In this document: positions 53,813-62,972 of the stretch, in pieces | Position numbering within the stretch: position 1 is the stretch's first letter | Layout of the letters: each line of letters starts with the position of its first letter | NCBI RefSeq assembly: GCF_003185655.1 | Contig: NZ_QHJQ01000005.1 | Location: 62,001 to 126,000, forward strand | DNA: 64,000 bases | Direction of reading: 5' to 3' | DNA from: Coraliomargarita sinensis | GTDB lineage: Bacteria; Verrucomicrobiota; Verrucomicrobiia; Opitutales; Coraliomargaritaceae | Notes under the pieces: generated by a model | The model's input: only the letters and a program-made list of their open reading frames with translations | Databases searched by the model: none | What the model was told of the DNA's origin: nothing | Made by a program: the position numbers and the translations under genes

Positions 53813-56800
53813 ATGAAATTGTTCAAAATCACCACAGTTAAGTACCTCTCAATCCTAACCTTAAGCTGTACTGCGACGCATGCACAGATCGACACTGTGA
53901 GTGGTTTCGACGAGGCGGGGTGGAATGCAGATGACGTCCGGGACTCCAGTGGGACGAACATTACTAACGGAACCACGCACGACCCTGCTACGGGCGCGAC
54001 ATTGGATGCGACCCAGGTGGCCAACCAGATCGACTGGGACGATTACGTAGGTTCCTGGGGTAACCTCGGTGGTGTGCGATTTGACACATCTGCTTCAGGT
54101 TCTCAGAAGAGCACACTCAGTGTGATTGACACCTCGACGGGTTTTATTGCGGCACAGGACCTACTGGATCCCAGCTTTAGTGCCAGTTACCGCTGGCAAA
54201 ATAACGATACGGTGGCAGCCGGTGTTGCTCTGAAATTTGGTATCCAATCAGTCGATTACGGGACTGGAAGTGGCGAATCGCAGGAAGGTTTCGATGCCGC
54301 GCGCTCAGGTGAGGGGACTTGGGATTTGGTTCTAGTCTATGATCCGACCAATAACGGGATTAATTCGACTACGGACGGTCGCCTCTACACCTCTGAAGTC
54401 ACGGCCGACAGTAAGTTTTTCCTTTTCCCGCAGGCGGGTAGCAGCTACTTCACCAACACTTACGGGGCGGACGCCGACTCTATCGGTATCAGTGCCGGTA
54501 GTAAAACACTCGCCGAATGGCAGGCACTCGACATTGACGGAGCGGCTGCTGGAACCACGACATGGGGTGACCTTATCTTTGACGGTAGCGGCGATGCCAA
54601 GGTCTCAAATGTGCAGTTTGGTATGGGGTCCGGCAATGATAACGCCACCACAACACTTGATTACGCGGAAATCAGTTTCCTGAACAACGGCGAGCGCATT
54701 GATTTTGTGGATGCGGCCCGCTACGATGGGCTCGGTACCGATTCAGCGGATTATTCCGATTCCAGCAACTGGTCGGGGGCAACGCCGGGATCAACCCAGA
54801 ATTTGATCGTTGATACGACCGGAACCACCGGACTGACCGTCAGTGCCGTCAATCAGGAAACACGCAGCCTTGGCATTCTTAACGGCACAACCAACCTCGG
54901 CATCAACAGCGGGTCAACGTTGACCCTGAACTCTGCTGAGAACGGCACGCTTTCCGTCGCTGAAGGCGCAACCCTCAATGTTTCCGGCGACGGTGCTTTG
55001 TCAGCTGGAGTGGTCGAGGTCGATGGTGCCATGAACATCGCGGTCAGTACCGCACTTGATGGTGGAGCTGACCCGCATCCTCAGCGTGACGGCCTTAGCC
55101 CGACGGCGACAAGTCGCTATGGCATCGCGGTCTACGGCGGAGGTGAACTCACCCTCCAGAACGGTGCCGATGTGACGGTTTCGCAAAACAATTTGAATGC
55201 CGGTGTACGTGTTGGCGACGATGCTGACGGGACGGCAACCATGAACGTGGAAACGGGGGCCAGTCTGCAGATTGGCAATGACACCGACTACGGTGTCAGC
55301 GGCCTAACCAGTAACGGCTTCTTTACTGTCGGTGCCTGGGGATCCACCGGCATCGTCAACCAAACGGGTGGTTCGGTCACTCTGACAGACGGGTCCTTCA
55401 ATCTCGGTAACCAGGCTGGCACCGGTACCTATAATTTGTCAGACGGCACCCTTACATTGGAGGGTGGTTTACACAGTCTTGGTCGTAACACGGGCTCGCG
55501 CGCTGCCGGTAGCGGTACATTGAATATTTCCGGCGGGACAATGACCCTCAGAGCCAGCACCAATAACGGGAATGGATCATACATTTTCGGTGACCGTGAC
55601 AACAGCGATACGGATGGGTCCGGCTTGGTTCATCAAACAGGAGGCACCATTCGCGTGGAGGGCAGCTCCAATCTCTATCTGGGCGGTTACGGCTCCAGCA
55701 CTTACAACCTTGAAGGAGGTACACTTGAGATCGGTGGAAACAGCCTCAAAGGCTTCTATGGTTCTGCCGGCACAAACGGTGGTTCCTATGACTTCAATCT
55801 TCAGGGCGGTACCATTAAGGTCATTGACAGCAACCTGAGTACAGACGTGGCGATCGACCTGGTGGACATTGATCCTACGTCAGCCGTAACCACATCGGTT
55901 GTAGATACTAATGGGTTTGATGCGACATTCTCAGGCGCGATCAACGGAGACGGTGGACTGGTAAAAGCCGGAACCGGATCGCTCAACCTTCAAACCTCGG
56001 ACCGCACTGCCGGGTATCTATCAGTTGAGGGTGGCAGCGTGAACCATCTGTCTGGAACTACAACTACCGGCGCTATGTTGATCGGTGCTTATCCTTCTCT
56101 GGGAACAGACTCAAATGGTACATTCACGCTTACGGATGGCACTGTTAATGTTGCCGGCCCCTTTGTTTACATTGGCAGTGGTAGTTCCGGCAACAACACA
56201 GGCGTCTTGAATATCGATGCGGGTACGCTGAACTTGGGTAGTGCCGGTGCTCCGGAAACCCGGGTAGATTTCTACAACGGTGCCTTTGGATCTACCGGTT
56301 CGGCGACCGTCAATCAGACTGGTGGTACTATCAACAAACTGACCACCGATGGTGTCTTTCATATCGGTAACCAATCGGGTGGCACTTATAACCTAAGCGG
56401 TGGCGCGATCAACATCTATGGTGACAATGGTATGGTGCTTGGTCGTTCAGGCTCGAGCGCTGGTGCCGGTGTCCTGAATATTTCCGATGGTGAGATTAAT
56501 TTCTTTACGGGCACAGACTTATTGCTTGGTGGTGCCCAGGGGACGGAACCACTAACCGGGTCGGGCACTGTTAATCAAACCGGCGGTGTCGTTACTCTTA
56601 ATGATGGTGGTAACCTCATTCTCGGTCAGCAGGGTGATGGTATTTACAACCTCGATGGTGGTACACTTCAAACCGGCGGTACCAATAGAATTCAGCGCGG
56701 CGCCGGCTCTGTCGGCACGCTCAGCATGGGTGGCGGTACTTTGCGGGTCATCGGTACGGCTTTAACCGTAGCCAATGCTGTGGATATCGAACTGAAGGCC

Positions 56801-57547
56801 GCATCCAACTCGACCATCGATACCAACGGATTGGGCGCTACAATCGGCTCCGATATTTCCGGTAGCGGTGGCTTGATCAAGACCGGCTTGGGCAGCCTTA
56901 TCCTTAACGGAAACAATTCGTACACCGGTGCGACACTGGTCAGCAATGGTCTTCTGCGGGTAGAGGGGAGCCTCACCGGTACCAGCTCACTGACGGTCGA
57001 ATCCGGAGCCGCCATCGGTGGCAGTGGAACAATCGGAGTATTCACCAGCATCTCCGGTGAGTTGACTCCCGGTAGTTCACCCGGGATCGCAACCTACAGC
57101 GCCGGCCTCAGCCTGGCGGACACATCGACGTCCACTTTCGAGTTCATCTCCGAGACGACCGATCTGGCTGACCGGGGCGTCGAGTTCGACGGAGTCAATG
57201 TTTCCGGAGATAACCTGACAATTGATCCGAGTGCGACACTTGCACTTGTCTTTGATCTCGCGGGTTCGACCGTTGATTTCAGCTCAGTCTTCTGGGACAG
57301 CTCACAGCAGTGGCTGCTCTTCGACAGCGCATTCGGTACTATCGTCTCCGGCGATATCTTTGGTGACGTTACCGTTTCCCTGGATAGTCAGGGTCAGTCG
57401 TTCGCGACCACGGGTGGTTTCTTCACCGTCACTGAGTCGAACAGCGATATTTACCTGAACTACGTAGTCCCAGAGCCTTCTATGTATGCTGCTCTTATCG
57501 GTATGTTTACCATGGCGTGGGTCATGGTTCGCCGTCGCCGTAAGTAA
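53813..57547 (+). CDS. Giant PEP-CTERM beta-helix surface protein
   Basis: 1244 residues. Signal peptide YLSILTLSCTATHAQ; N-terminal lectin-like region to about 300. From about 305 to 1050 it is a repetitive beta-helix with 35-40-residue units around VNQTGG.V.L..G...LGNQ.GTYNLS.GTL (five or more copies: GIVNQTGGSV, GLVHQTGGTI, ATVNQTGGTI, GTVNQTGGVV, plus variants). The autotransporter-associated strand repeat GLIKTGLGSLILNGNNSYTG follows at about 1020, then a C-terminal domain and the PEP-CTERM signal VPEPSMYAALIGMF with an RRRRK tail. It lies alone, ending in a strong hairpin, and has a sigma-54-like promoter. Likely part of the exopolymer matrix. Confidence 0.92.
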   Translation: MKLFKITTVKYLSILTLSCTATHAQIDTVSGFDEAGWNADDVRDSSGTNITNGTTHDPATGATLDATQVANQIDWDDYVGSWGNLGGVRFDTSASGSQKSTLSVIDTSTGFIAAQDLLDPSFSASYRWQNNDTVAAGVALKFGIQSVDYGTGSGESQEGFDAARSGEGTWDLVLVYDPTNNGINSTTDGRLYTSEVTADSKFFLFPQAGSSYFTNTYGADADSIGISAGSKTLAEWQALDIDGAAAGTTTWGDLIFDGSGDAKVSNVQFGMGSGNDNATTTLDYAEISFLNNGERIDFVDAARYDGLGTDSADYSDSSNWSGATPGSTQNLIVDTTGTTGLTVSAVNQETRSLGILNGTTNLGINSGSTLTLNSAENGTLSVAEGATLNVSGDGALSAGVVEVDGAMNIAVSTALDGGADPHPQRDGLSPTATSRYGIAVYGGGELTLQNGADVTVSQNNLNAGVRVGDDADGTATMNVETGASLQIGNDTDYGVSGLTSNGFFTVGAWGSTGIVNQTGGSVTLTDGSFNLGNQAGTGTYNLSDGTLTLEGGLHSLGRNTGSRAAGSGTLNISGGTMTLRASTNNGNGSYIFGDRDNSDTDGSGLVHQTGGTIRVEGSSNLYLGGYGSSTYNLEGGTLEIGGNSLKGFYGSAGTNGGSYDFNLQGGTIKVIDSNLSTDVAIDLVDIDPTSAVTTSVVDTNGFDATFSGAINGDGGLVKAGTGSLNLQTSDRTAGYLSVEGGSVNHLSGTTTTGAMLIGAYPSLGTDSNGTFTLTDGTVNVAGPFVYIGSGSSGNNTGVLNIDAGTLNLGSAGAPETRVDFYNGAFGSTGSATVNQTGGTINKLTTDGVFHIGNQSGGTYNLSGGAINIYGDNGMVLGRSGSSAGAGVLNISDGEINFFTGTDLLLGGAQGTEPLTGSGTVNQTGGVVTLNDGGNLILGQQGDGIYNLDGGTLQTGGTNRIQRGAGSVGTLSMGGGTLRVIGTALTVANAVDIELKAASNSTIDTNGLGATIGSDISGSGGLIKTGLGSLILNGNNSYTGATLVSNGLLRVEGSLTGTSSLTVESGAAIGGSGTIGVFTSISGELTPGSSPGIATYSAGLSLADTSTSTFEFISETTDLADRGVEFDGVNVSGDNLTIDPSATLALVFDLAGSTVDFSSVFWDSSQQWLLFDSAFGTIVSGDIFGDVTVSLDSQGQSFATTGGFFTVTESNSDIYLNYVVPEPSMYAALIGMFTMAWVMVRRRRK

Positions 57548-57557
57548 TTTCCGTCGT

Positions 57558-57597
57558 CCATTCTGCCCTGCCTGCATTCGTGGGCAGGACAGAATGG
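57558..57597 (+). terminator. Hairpin terminator after the PEP-CTERM gene
   Basis: CCATTCTG(C)CCTGCC pairs with GGCAGG(A)CAGAATGG (57558-57597), a 14-bp stem with one internal mismatch and a 10-base loop. There is no clear T-run. Confidence 0.7.
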
Positions 57598-57674
57598 CAC
57601 CTTATCCCGCTGAAGGCCTCAGGCAGCCGGGGGTGGACAGGATGTGATTTGTGCGTCATGTCTAGTTTCAGATT

Positions 57675-58439
57675 ATGACCCAGTATTTGCGCATATCCTT
57701 TCTGCTTTTTGTTCTGCTGTTCTCTTTGTGCGTGTCGGCCGAGGTGGAGGAGGATTCCAGCCTGCCGGGGAACCGTGAACTCTATGAGGCCTATCTGGAG
57801 GCATGTGGCGGGCGTGCGAATATCGCAAAAATACAGTCTCTTTTATTGTCCGGTGAGATCGAAACGAGTGATGGTACCAAGAGTTCGATTAAGATGTTCA
57901 AGCGCCGGCCGAACCGCATGCGTCTGCTGCTAGAAAGAGGAAACTACAAGATCGAGACGATTTTTGATGGTGAGCAGGGAGCCCACTGCATCACTATTCC
58001 CGGTCGCGAGCCACGTTGGGTGCCGATAAAAGGAGACGAACGACAAACACTGATTACCGACAGTCGCCTGGATGCCCCGTTCTATTACATCGGTAGAAAC
58101 CCTGAAAATTTTGCAGTGAAGGGCATTCAGGAGATTGATGGAAGAGAAGCCTACGAACTTCTGATTTATGATTCCGATTACCAATTCAAGCGTATGTGGC
58201 TCGATGCGGAGCATTATCAGGAAGTGATGTTCATGAATCAGGTTAAAGCCGGATCCGGTGTTGTTACGGAAACAACGAAAGTATCTGATTTTACATCCGT
58301 AAATGGCGTGCTCATCCCTCAAAAGCTGCAAAGTTATCAGGGCGACAAATTGATCCAGACGCTCACATTCGATTCGATTCAGTGTAACGCAGGAATCTTC
58401 GAGAGTTATTTTGAGGTTCCCGACGATATCAAGGAATGA
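57675..58439 (+). CDS. LolA/LolB-like exported protein, unknown function
   Basis: 254 residues, signal peptide (LRISFLLFVLLFSLCVSA). The sequence alternates beta strands (SLLLSGEIETSDGTKSSIKM, MRLLLERGNYKIETIFDGEQG, YELLIYDSDYQFKRMWLDAE), like outer-membrane lipoprotein-sorting (LolA/LolB-like) half-barrels. No lipobox is present. It is followed 59 bases later by a small lipoprotein gene on the same strand. Function unknown. Confidence 0.75.
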   Translation: MTQYLRISFLLFVLLFSLCVSAEVEEDSSLPGNRELYEAYLEACGGRANIAKIQSLLLSGEIETSDGTKSSIKMFKRRPNRMRLLLERGNYKIETIFDGEQGAHCITIPGREPRWVPIKGDERQTLITDSRLDAPFYYIGRNPENFAVKGIQEIDGREAYELLIYDSDYQFKRMWLDAEHYQEVMFMNQVKAGSGVVTETTKVSDFTSVNGVLIPQKLQSYQGDKLIQTLTFDSIQCNAGIFESYFEVPDDIKE

Positions 58440-58497
58440 CAGCAAAGGAACTTCAAAGCGGTCTTGAAGATTCATGCATGGTTTGTAGGCTGACGAA

Positions 58498-58902
58498 ATG
58501 AGATTCGATTTGAACAAGTATTCCCTTGGCGGCTTTTTGACCGCTCTTGTATTCTTGCTGTGCACCGCATGTTCTCAGCAGAAAGAAACGCAAATTTCCG
58601 GGATCTGGCGTTCTGAGGACGCATTGGATGCGAAGAACCTGGTCATTGAGTTCGTGCCCAACGGCACGGGACAAGTGTTCAGTGGCTCGATCATCGGTTT
58701 CCCGACGGATGCAGAATTTGAATGGCGCGCCCAAGGCGATGAGGTTTTCATCGAGACCACGACAGAGCCTGTTGTTTCTCAAACCATGTTACTCCTCGAC
58801 AACACCGATCAATCATTGGAGGTCGAAGTAAACCGAACGAAATTTACCCTCGTACGAGTGGACGACATTATTGACGGCGAGATGATGGAATCCCTGCCCT
58901 GA
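58498..58902 (+). CDS. Small lipoprotein of unknown function
   Basis: 134 residues. N-terminus LGGFLTALVFLLCTACSQQK with a lipobox LCTAC, so lipidated and probably outer-membrane anchored. The body is a short beta-rich domain (GIWRSEDALDAKNLVIEFVP, EFEWRAQGDEVFIETTTE), resembling lipocalin-like or calycin-like small lipoproteins. Probably co-transcribed with the preceding gene. Confidence 0.72.
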   Translation: MRFDLNKYSLGGFLTALVFLLCTACSQQKETQISGIWRSEDALDAKNLVIEFVPNGTGQVFSGSIIGFPTDAEFEWRAQGDEVFIETTTEPVVSQTMLLLDNTDQSLEVEVNRTKFTLVRVDDIIDGEMMESLP

Positions 58903-59021
58903 ATTTTGTGGCGAATGAGTACGTCGCCGAATTCAGTGTCTAACCTTAGCTTATCAGATTAATGGTGCAAGTGTACACGCACTTGCCTTGATGTGAACGT
59001 GTTAGGCATGTAGGTTAAACC

Positions 59022-59267
59022 ATGTCTGTACTCTACATTTGTAAGGAATGTAAAAAGCCGAAGTCCAAAGACGTGAGAGGTAAGGCACTGAAGGGTAAAA
59101 AGCTCTTTAAAGCGCTGCAGTCAGAAGAACTCAGCTTTGAAGTGAAGACCTGCAAATGCTTGGGTAAGTGTAAGCAGGGGCCTAACGGAATAATCGTCCC
59201 GGGTAAACAGCGCTACCACCGGTTAAGTGTCAAAAAGTTGCGACAAATAAGCCGTGATATTGGCTAG
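59022..59267 (+). CDS. Tiny thioredoxin-like [2Fe-2S] ferredoxin candidate
   Basis: 81 residues. Cysteines are arranged CKECKKPKSKD near the N-terminus and TCKCLGKCKQGPNGIIV further on, matching the C...C...CxGxCxxGP arrangement of thioredoxin-like 2Fe-2S ferredoxins, with lysine-rich surroundings. It is shorter than the usual family but has all four to five cysteines. It stands alone between other genes and may donate electrons or sense redox state; no partner is visible. Confidence 0.72.
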   Translation: MSVLYICKECKKPKSKDVRGKALKGKKLFKALQSEELSFEVKTCKCLGKCKQGPNGIIVPGKQRYHRLSVKKLRQISRDIG

Positions 59268-59277
59268 TTCCAGGATG

Positions 59278-59317
59278 GTGCTGCCCGGTCGGATACGATC
59301 CGCGGACCGGACAGCAC
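59278..59317. terminator. Hairpin between convergent genes
   Basis: GTGCTGCCCGGTC (59278-59290) pairs with GACCGGACAGCAC (59305-59317), one mismatch, with an inner CGGAT/ATCCG stem. No T-run, but the position between convergent stops (59267 and 59329) suggests transcription termination. Confidence 0.6.
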
Positions 59318-59328
59318 AGATCACACGT

Positions 59329-60999
59329 TCAGTCCTTAGCCTCCCGTAACGCGGCTTTTTCGGACCGCAGGCCCATGGTTATGGTGACGCATAGAAGCAA
59401 TAAAATCACGGCAAAGGGTAGGCCGGTGGATACCACCATGGCTTGCAATGCGACCAGGCCGCCACCCATGAGAAGAACGATGGCAACAAGACCTTCAAAG
59501 GTACACCAGAAGATGCGCTGGCCGGCAGGTGCGTCGACCTTCCCGCCGGCAGTGATGGTATCGATGACGAGGGATCCGCTGTCTGAAGAGGTGACAAAGA
59601 ATACGATCACCAGCACAATTCCGAGAAAGGATGTGATGGCGGTCAGGGGGAAACTTTCCAGCATGGTGAACAGCTTGATGGGAAGCTCGGCATTGGCGAC
59701 GGCTTCATTGCCGGCCATGAACTGAGAGATGGCGGCACCGCCAAATGTGGACATCCAGAAGACGCAGACCAGGGAAGGAATGAGCAGAACGCAGATGATG
59801 AATTCGCGCACGGTTCGACCCTTGGACACGCGGGCGATGAACATGCCGACAAAAGGTGACCATGAGATCCACCAGGCCCAGTAAAACGAGGTCCAGCCCT
59901 GGGAGAAATTGACATCTTCCCTCCCGATGGGGTTGGAGAGAGCCGGAAGGTGTTGTACGTAAGCCCCGAGCGATTCAAAGAAATTGGAGAAGATGAAGCC
60001 TGTCGGTCCGAGCACGAGGATGAACGCGAGAAGACCGAAGGCCAAAAGCATGTTGATTTCCGAGAGTCGCTTTACGCCGCCTTCCAGGCCGCGTAAAACG
60101 GAAATCAGGGCGACCAGGGTAATTCCGACAATCAGGATAGCCTGCCAGGTGGGACCGTAGGGCATGGAAAAAACTTCACCCAAACCCGAATTGGCCTGCT
60201 TGGCTCCCAGTCCAAGGGAAGTGGCCAGGCCAAAGAGTGTAGCGAAAACGGCGATCGTATCGATAATATCACCAACCCAACCCCAGACCTTTTCTCCAAA
60301 GAGCGGATAAAAAGCCGAGCGTATGGTGAGCGGAAGACCTTTATTGTACGAGAAAAGGGCCAGTGCGAGTGCAAGCACGGCATAAATTGCCCAGGGGTGC
60401 AGGCCCCAGTGAAAAATGGTCGAGGCCATGCCGAGTTGGCGCGCTCCTCTCTCGTCGCCTTCAGCAGCACCGAGTGGCGCCCAGTCGGTGCGCACGCCAT
60501 CCTCACCGACAGTCACCCCCGCGTAGGAGCTGCTGTAGTGGCTGATCGGCTCGGATACGCCGTAAAACATCAAGCCGATACCCATGCCTGCCGCGAATAA
60601 CATGGCAAACCAGCCGGGATAACTAAACTCAGGCCTGGCGTGTTGCCCGCCCAGACGAATCTTGGCCCAGGGCGAAACAATCAAAAACAGGCAAAAAATG
60701 ACAAATATGTTGGCCCCGCCGATAAAGAACCAATCGAAGTTTGTCGTGACTGCTTTACGCAGTTGGGGAAAGAATTCAGCGGCATGACTGTTGAAGATCA
60801 AGGCGTAGAGGACAAACAACACAATCAGCCCGCCGGAAACCACAAAAACAGGATTGTGAATATCGACCCGAAATTTCCCGAATTTGGTTTTGATATTGTC
60901 TTGGCCTATTTTGTAGTCGGTCGGAATCAGCCCGACCGGCTCGATGGGCTTAAGGTCACTGAACTTCTTTTGCTTCGAGTGCTTCTGTTCGTCTTCCAT
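59329..60999 (-). CDS. BCCT-family betaine/carnitine/choline transporter
   Basis: 556 residues, about 12 membrane helices. Signatures: HWGLHPWAIYAVLALALALF (helix 3-4 region) and the Trp-rich TM8 FYWAWWISWSPFVGMFIAR, with an extended cytoplasmic N-terminus (first 50 residues, charged). It imports compatible solutes with Na+, fitting a marine osmolyte uptake role. It is downstream of the porin gene by 81 bases and probably in its operon. Confidence 0.95.
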   Translation of the reverse strand: MEDEQKHSKQKKFSDLKPIEPVGLIPTDYKIGQDNIKTKFGKFRVDIHNPVFVVSGGLIVLFVLYALIFNSHAAEFFPQLRKAVTTNFDWFFIGGANIFVIFCLFLIVSPWAKIRLGGQHARPEFSYPGWFAMLFAAGMGIGLMFYGVSEPISHYSSSYAGVTVGEDGVRTDWAPLGAAEGDERGARQLGMASTIFHWGLHPWAIYAVLALALALFSYNKGLPLTIRSAFYPLFGEKVWGWVGDIIDTIAVFATLFGLATSLGLGAKQANSGLGEVFSMPYGPTWQAILIVGITLVALISVLRGLEGGVKRLSEINMLLAFGLLAFILVLGPTGFIFSNFFESLGAYVQHLPALSNPIGREDVNFSQGWTSFYWAWWISWSPFVGMFIARVSKGRTVREFIICVLLIPSLVCVFWMSTFGGAAISQFMAGNEAVANAELPIKLFTMLESFPLTAITSFLGIVLVIVFFVTSSDSGSLVIDTITAGGKVDAPAGQRIFWCTFEGLVAIVLLMGGGLVALQAMVVSTGLPFAVILLLLCVTITMGLRSEKAALREAKD

Positions 61000-61080
61000 A
61001 ATCGTTATCTAAGCTTGGTATTCGTAAAATAGGTCACGCGGGCGTGTGGCGCTTCGTCTCTCTTGGCAGAGGGAATCGGT

Positions 61081-62586
61081 TTAAAAGTAGTAGCCGAAAT
61101 TGACGTTAAAGCGCGTTTCCCACTCGTCGGTGGAGTTGCCGCCAAAACGGTCACTCTGAAAGACACCGTCATTGTTGCTGGCGCCACTGGTCGGGTCGCC
61201 GTAGCCGACCTCGTTTCCGATGAAATCATTCCCGTTGGAAAAGGCCAATTCGGTGTAGATATACCAGCCCCCGCGTCCCCAGGCTGCGCCGGCGGTGATG
61301 AACTCACTGTCATTGAACTCACTCTCAGTCTTCATAATGGCGCTATATTCCGCGTAGGGAATAATATAGTCCAACCAGTCAACTTGATCGACTTCGTAAT
61401 AATAGCTCAGCGATATGGCCGGCATCCAAGCTTCCGTCGCCACGAAGGTGGGGAAGTCGTACGCGCCAAACTGGATCAGGTCATCGGTGGGGTTGTCGAT
61501 GCCGTCATCCGTTCGATCCACATACCCGTCGATATTGTATTTGTAGTAGGTTAGCTGTGGAGCCAGGGTCCAGTTGTTCCACTTGAATATGGGGTGAACA
61601 GAGAAAGCGTAATGCTCGCCATCGTCTTGCTCGCCATTACTTTTTAAAAAACCGAACTGGGCTGAAACGCCTAAATCAGCTTTTACTTCACCGAATTCGG
61701 CTGCGTAGATGGCTCGGGCGTTGAACTGATTGCGTTCTTCGTAGCCATCGCCGGTTTCGTCCACCACATCGTAGGAATAACGGACACTGTCGGTGGAAAA
61801 ATTCTCTCCGTACCAGGATCCTTCATCCGAGTAGTAGTAGGCCAGGTCAAAGGTCCAATCGCCCCTGGTCTCGGTGTATTTGATGCCGAGATCCATATCG
61901 TCTGAGAGGCCTACGTAGTAATGCTGATCAAAGAACCAGCTTTGGGAAATGCCATAAGGGCCCGGACCAAAGGGCACCCGGTTGACGCCGACCTGGAGCT
62001 GGCCGGCATTGTCAAAATCGTAACCCAACCAGCCGGTGTGCAGGAAATGATAACTGTCTGAATTGCTGCCGGAATAGCCGGGGTAAAACCGGTATTCAAG
62101 TTTCCCGAGCCAGGGGCCGCGTTTATAGTCCATATTAATGCGGAAGGTATCGAGACTGATGGTGCCATCGTCGCCGCGGTTGGCATTCTTGGCGCCGCTG
62201 TCAGTGTAATCACCTCCGTAATAATTGGCGCGCACGGCACCGCCTATTTTAAGACCCTCCAGTAACGGAATCAGGTCGCCCGGCGTGATTTTTGCAGGCC
62301 CGAGGTCGGCGGCATTGGCAATCTGAGCTTCCAAAGAACTGACTTTTTCGGAGGCGGGTGTTGCCATGGCGGCACTTTCTACGGCTTTTAGCTTTTGCTC
62401 GCTCGCCTTCAGTGCCGCTTTGGTCGCCTTAAGCTCTTTACCCATGGCCTCCAATCGTTGCATGAGTTCTTCGCGAGTCGGCTCAGTAGAAGTTTGTGCG
62501 TGCAGATTGCCGGCTAGAAATATTCCCAGCCAGAAGAGTGCGAACGCCTTGACGGCGGGTAATTCCTTTTTTTCGTTTTTTTTCAT
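61081..62586 (-). CDS. Outer-membrane porin with coiled-coil N-terminus
   Basis: 501 residues. Signal peptide ends near LAGNLHAQ. A coiled coil at about 35-75 (LMQRLEAMGKELKATKAALK) is followed by a small LGPAKITPGDL segment and then an aromatic-rich beta-barrel with alternating strands, ending in the outer-membrane C-terminal FNVNFGYYF (terminal Phe). The architecture matches the coiled-coil porins (OprO/P-like) of Gram-negatives. Its TATAAT -10 box lies 29 bases before the start. It precedes the BCCT gene and probably supplies the outer-membrane route. Confidence 0.88.
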   Translation of the reverse strand: MKKNEKKELPAVKAFALFWLGIFLAGNLHAQTSTEPTREELMQRLEAMGKELKATKAALKASEQKLKAVESAAMATPASEKVSSLEAQIANAADLGPAKITPGDLIPLLEGLKIGGAVRANYYGGDYTDSGAKNANRGDDGTISLDTFRINMDYKRGPWLGKLEYRFYPGYSGSNSDSYHFLHTGWLGYDFDNAGQLQVGVNRVPFGPGPYGISQSWFFDQHYYVGLSDDMDLGIKYTETRGDWTFDLAYYYSDEGSWYGENFSTDSVRYSYDVVDETGDGYEERNQFNARAIYAAEFGEVKADLGVSAQFGFLKSNGEQDDGEHYAFSVHPIFKWNNWTLAPQLTYYKYNIDGYVDRTDDGIDNPTDDLIQFGAYDFPTFVATEAWMPAISLSYYYEVDQVDWLDYIIPYAEYSAIMKTESEFNDSEFITAGAAWGRGGWYIYTELAFSNGNDFIGNEVGYGDPTSGASNNDGVFQSDRFGGNSTDEWETRFNVNFGYYF

Positions 62587-62972
62587 GTGCGAGTTTCGTT
62601 CGGGGGCAGTGTAAATTATAAGTAGCGATGTCGCTGGCGTTTCGAATCGTGAGTCTGCCTACGTGCAAGCAACTGGGAAAGCCGTGAATGCTTTACCAGC
62701 AGGGTGCGGAGGCGGGTCCGGCCCGCACGCGCAATATCATCCGCGAATGCTGCGCGGTGCGAAATCTGGCTGAACGCTGGTATAGGCTCGGCAATGATAC
62801 TTTCTACGGTGAGTAATCTCGTGGAGGGTTACAATGTATCTATTCGACGTCCCCGTCTTTTCAACCCGATTTTCGTAATCGTAATTGATGACACACACTC
62901 ACGCGCATACGGAAGATGCGTTACCCCTTGGTTTGACCTGTGCCGAGTTGGCCGCTTAGTTAGCATTTTCTA
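62587..62972. other. 386-base intergenic region, porin promoter on the left
   Basis: The minus-strand -10 box (TATAAT) at 62615-62620 serves the porin. A GCGGG/CCCGC hairpin lies at 62711-62725 and an AT-rich stretch at 62870-62890. No tRNA or convincing gene was seen. Confidence 0.55.
62615..62620 (-). promoter_or_regulatory. TATAAT -10 box of the porin/BCCT operon
   Basis: A perfect -10 hexamer on the minus strand, 29 bases before the porin start; the -35 position (GAAACG at 17 bases) is poor, so the promoter may be activator-dependent. Confidence 0.45.
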
